DNA of 13,066 nucleotides from Baffinella frigidus (lineage: Eukaryota; Cryptophyceae; Cryptomonadales; Baffinellaceae), in contig MU646618.1 in NCBI GenBank assembly GCA_026770585.1, positions 117,072 through 130,137 of the forward strand. Reading direction: 5' to 3'. A program made the translations under genes and the position numbers. Every line of letters begins with the position of its first letter. The first letter of the stretch is position 1. Below, in pieces: positions 12,968 to 13,066 of this stretch. Below the pieces are notes generated by a model. That model ran no database searches. It was not told where the DNA came from and worked only from the letters and a program-made list of their open reading frames with translations.

Positions 12968-13066
12968 CATTCCAGAGAGCGAGCGACGCAGGCCAGAATG
13001 CCGGGACCACACACGAGCGCGAAACCACCCAACGTTTCCCACACGGCCAGAGGCGGGAGGGGCAGG
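12968..13066 (-). CDS. Possible upstream exon of the right-hand gene, partial
   Basis: Open in several frames up to a GTAGGG donor at 12967. One frame (VWETLGGFALVCGPGILACV) looks like a membrane segment but would create a stop on joining to 12872. The phase-compatible frame ends ASLALWN and joins to DLDCPE. Cut by the window end. Confidence 0.25.

Noticed and set aside
12968-13066. Complex I MWFE-like small membrane subunit
   Set aside because: A vague VWETL...G resemblance in one frame only, and that frame is not compatible with the next exon.
1-13066. tRNA, rRNA, CRISPR or bacterial features
   Set aside because: None seen; the repeats lack CRISPR spacing and genes are spliced.

Overview
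The window reads as nuclear DNA of a unicellular, probably algal, eukaryote. Coding is broken into short exons with GT...AG borders, there are no bacterial operons or Shine-Dalgarno sites, simple repeats are abundant, and plant-type telomeric heptamers (CCCTAAA/TTTAGGG) occur inside genes. TTTAGGG telomeres are known from plants, green algae, dinoflagellates and chromerids among others. The lineage cannot be fixed from this sequence alone.

Layout. (1) About 1-3412, minus strand: the 5' part of a gene with a coiled-coil/helical N-terminal region and a HEAT-like block. Its supported exons are 3229-3146 (or 3385-3332), 2873-2628, 2290-2066 and 1410-1030. All inner joins are phase 0, and the gene probably continues left through a microsatellite-filled intron. 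(2) 3413-3538: a 126-bp gap between two divergent genes, likely a shared promoter. (3) 3539-11223, plus strand: an ankyrin-repeat protein of about 521 residues in 11 proposed exons. It has a hydrophobic N-terminal presequence, about seven ankyrin repeats and an acidic C-terminal tail. The joined exons keep an exact 33-residue ankyrin period, which is the main support for the gene model. (4) 11224-12470: intergenic, with several long hairpin (MITE-like) repeats. (5) 12471-13066, minus strand: 3' part of an unrecognised gene with a duplicated exon segment.

The most unusual feature is that introns of the ankyrin gene are made of telomere-like repeats. Intron 3 (4476-5190) is almost wholly degenerate CCCTAAA repeat and is flanked by an exact 8-bp direct repeat (AGGTCGAC) that contains both splice junctions. 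Removing it restores a perfect ankyrin repeat. Intron 5 (6234-6658) is telomere-like from donor to acceptor, and intron 6 opens with a related CCCGAAA array. Shorter telomere-like blocks sit at or near donors in the minus-strand gene. Around the ankyrin exons lie degraded copies of exon edges, a 165-bp near-perfect inverted repeat bracketing exons 5-6, a 69-bp G run, and at least seven hairpin elements. Together this suggests a locus shaped by repeated break repair, with telomeric DNA and hairpin elements captured as spliceable introns.
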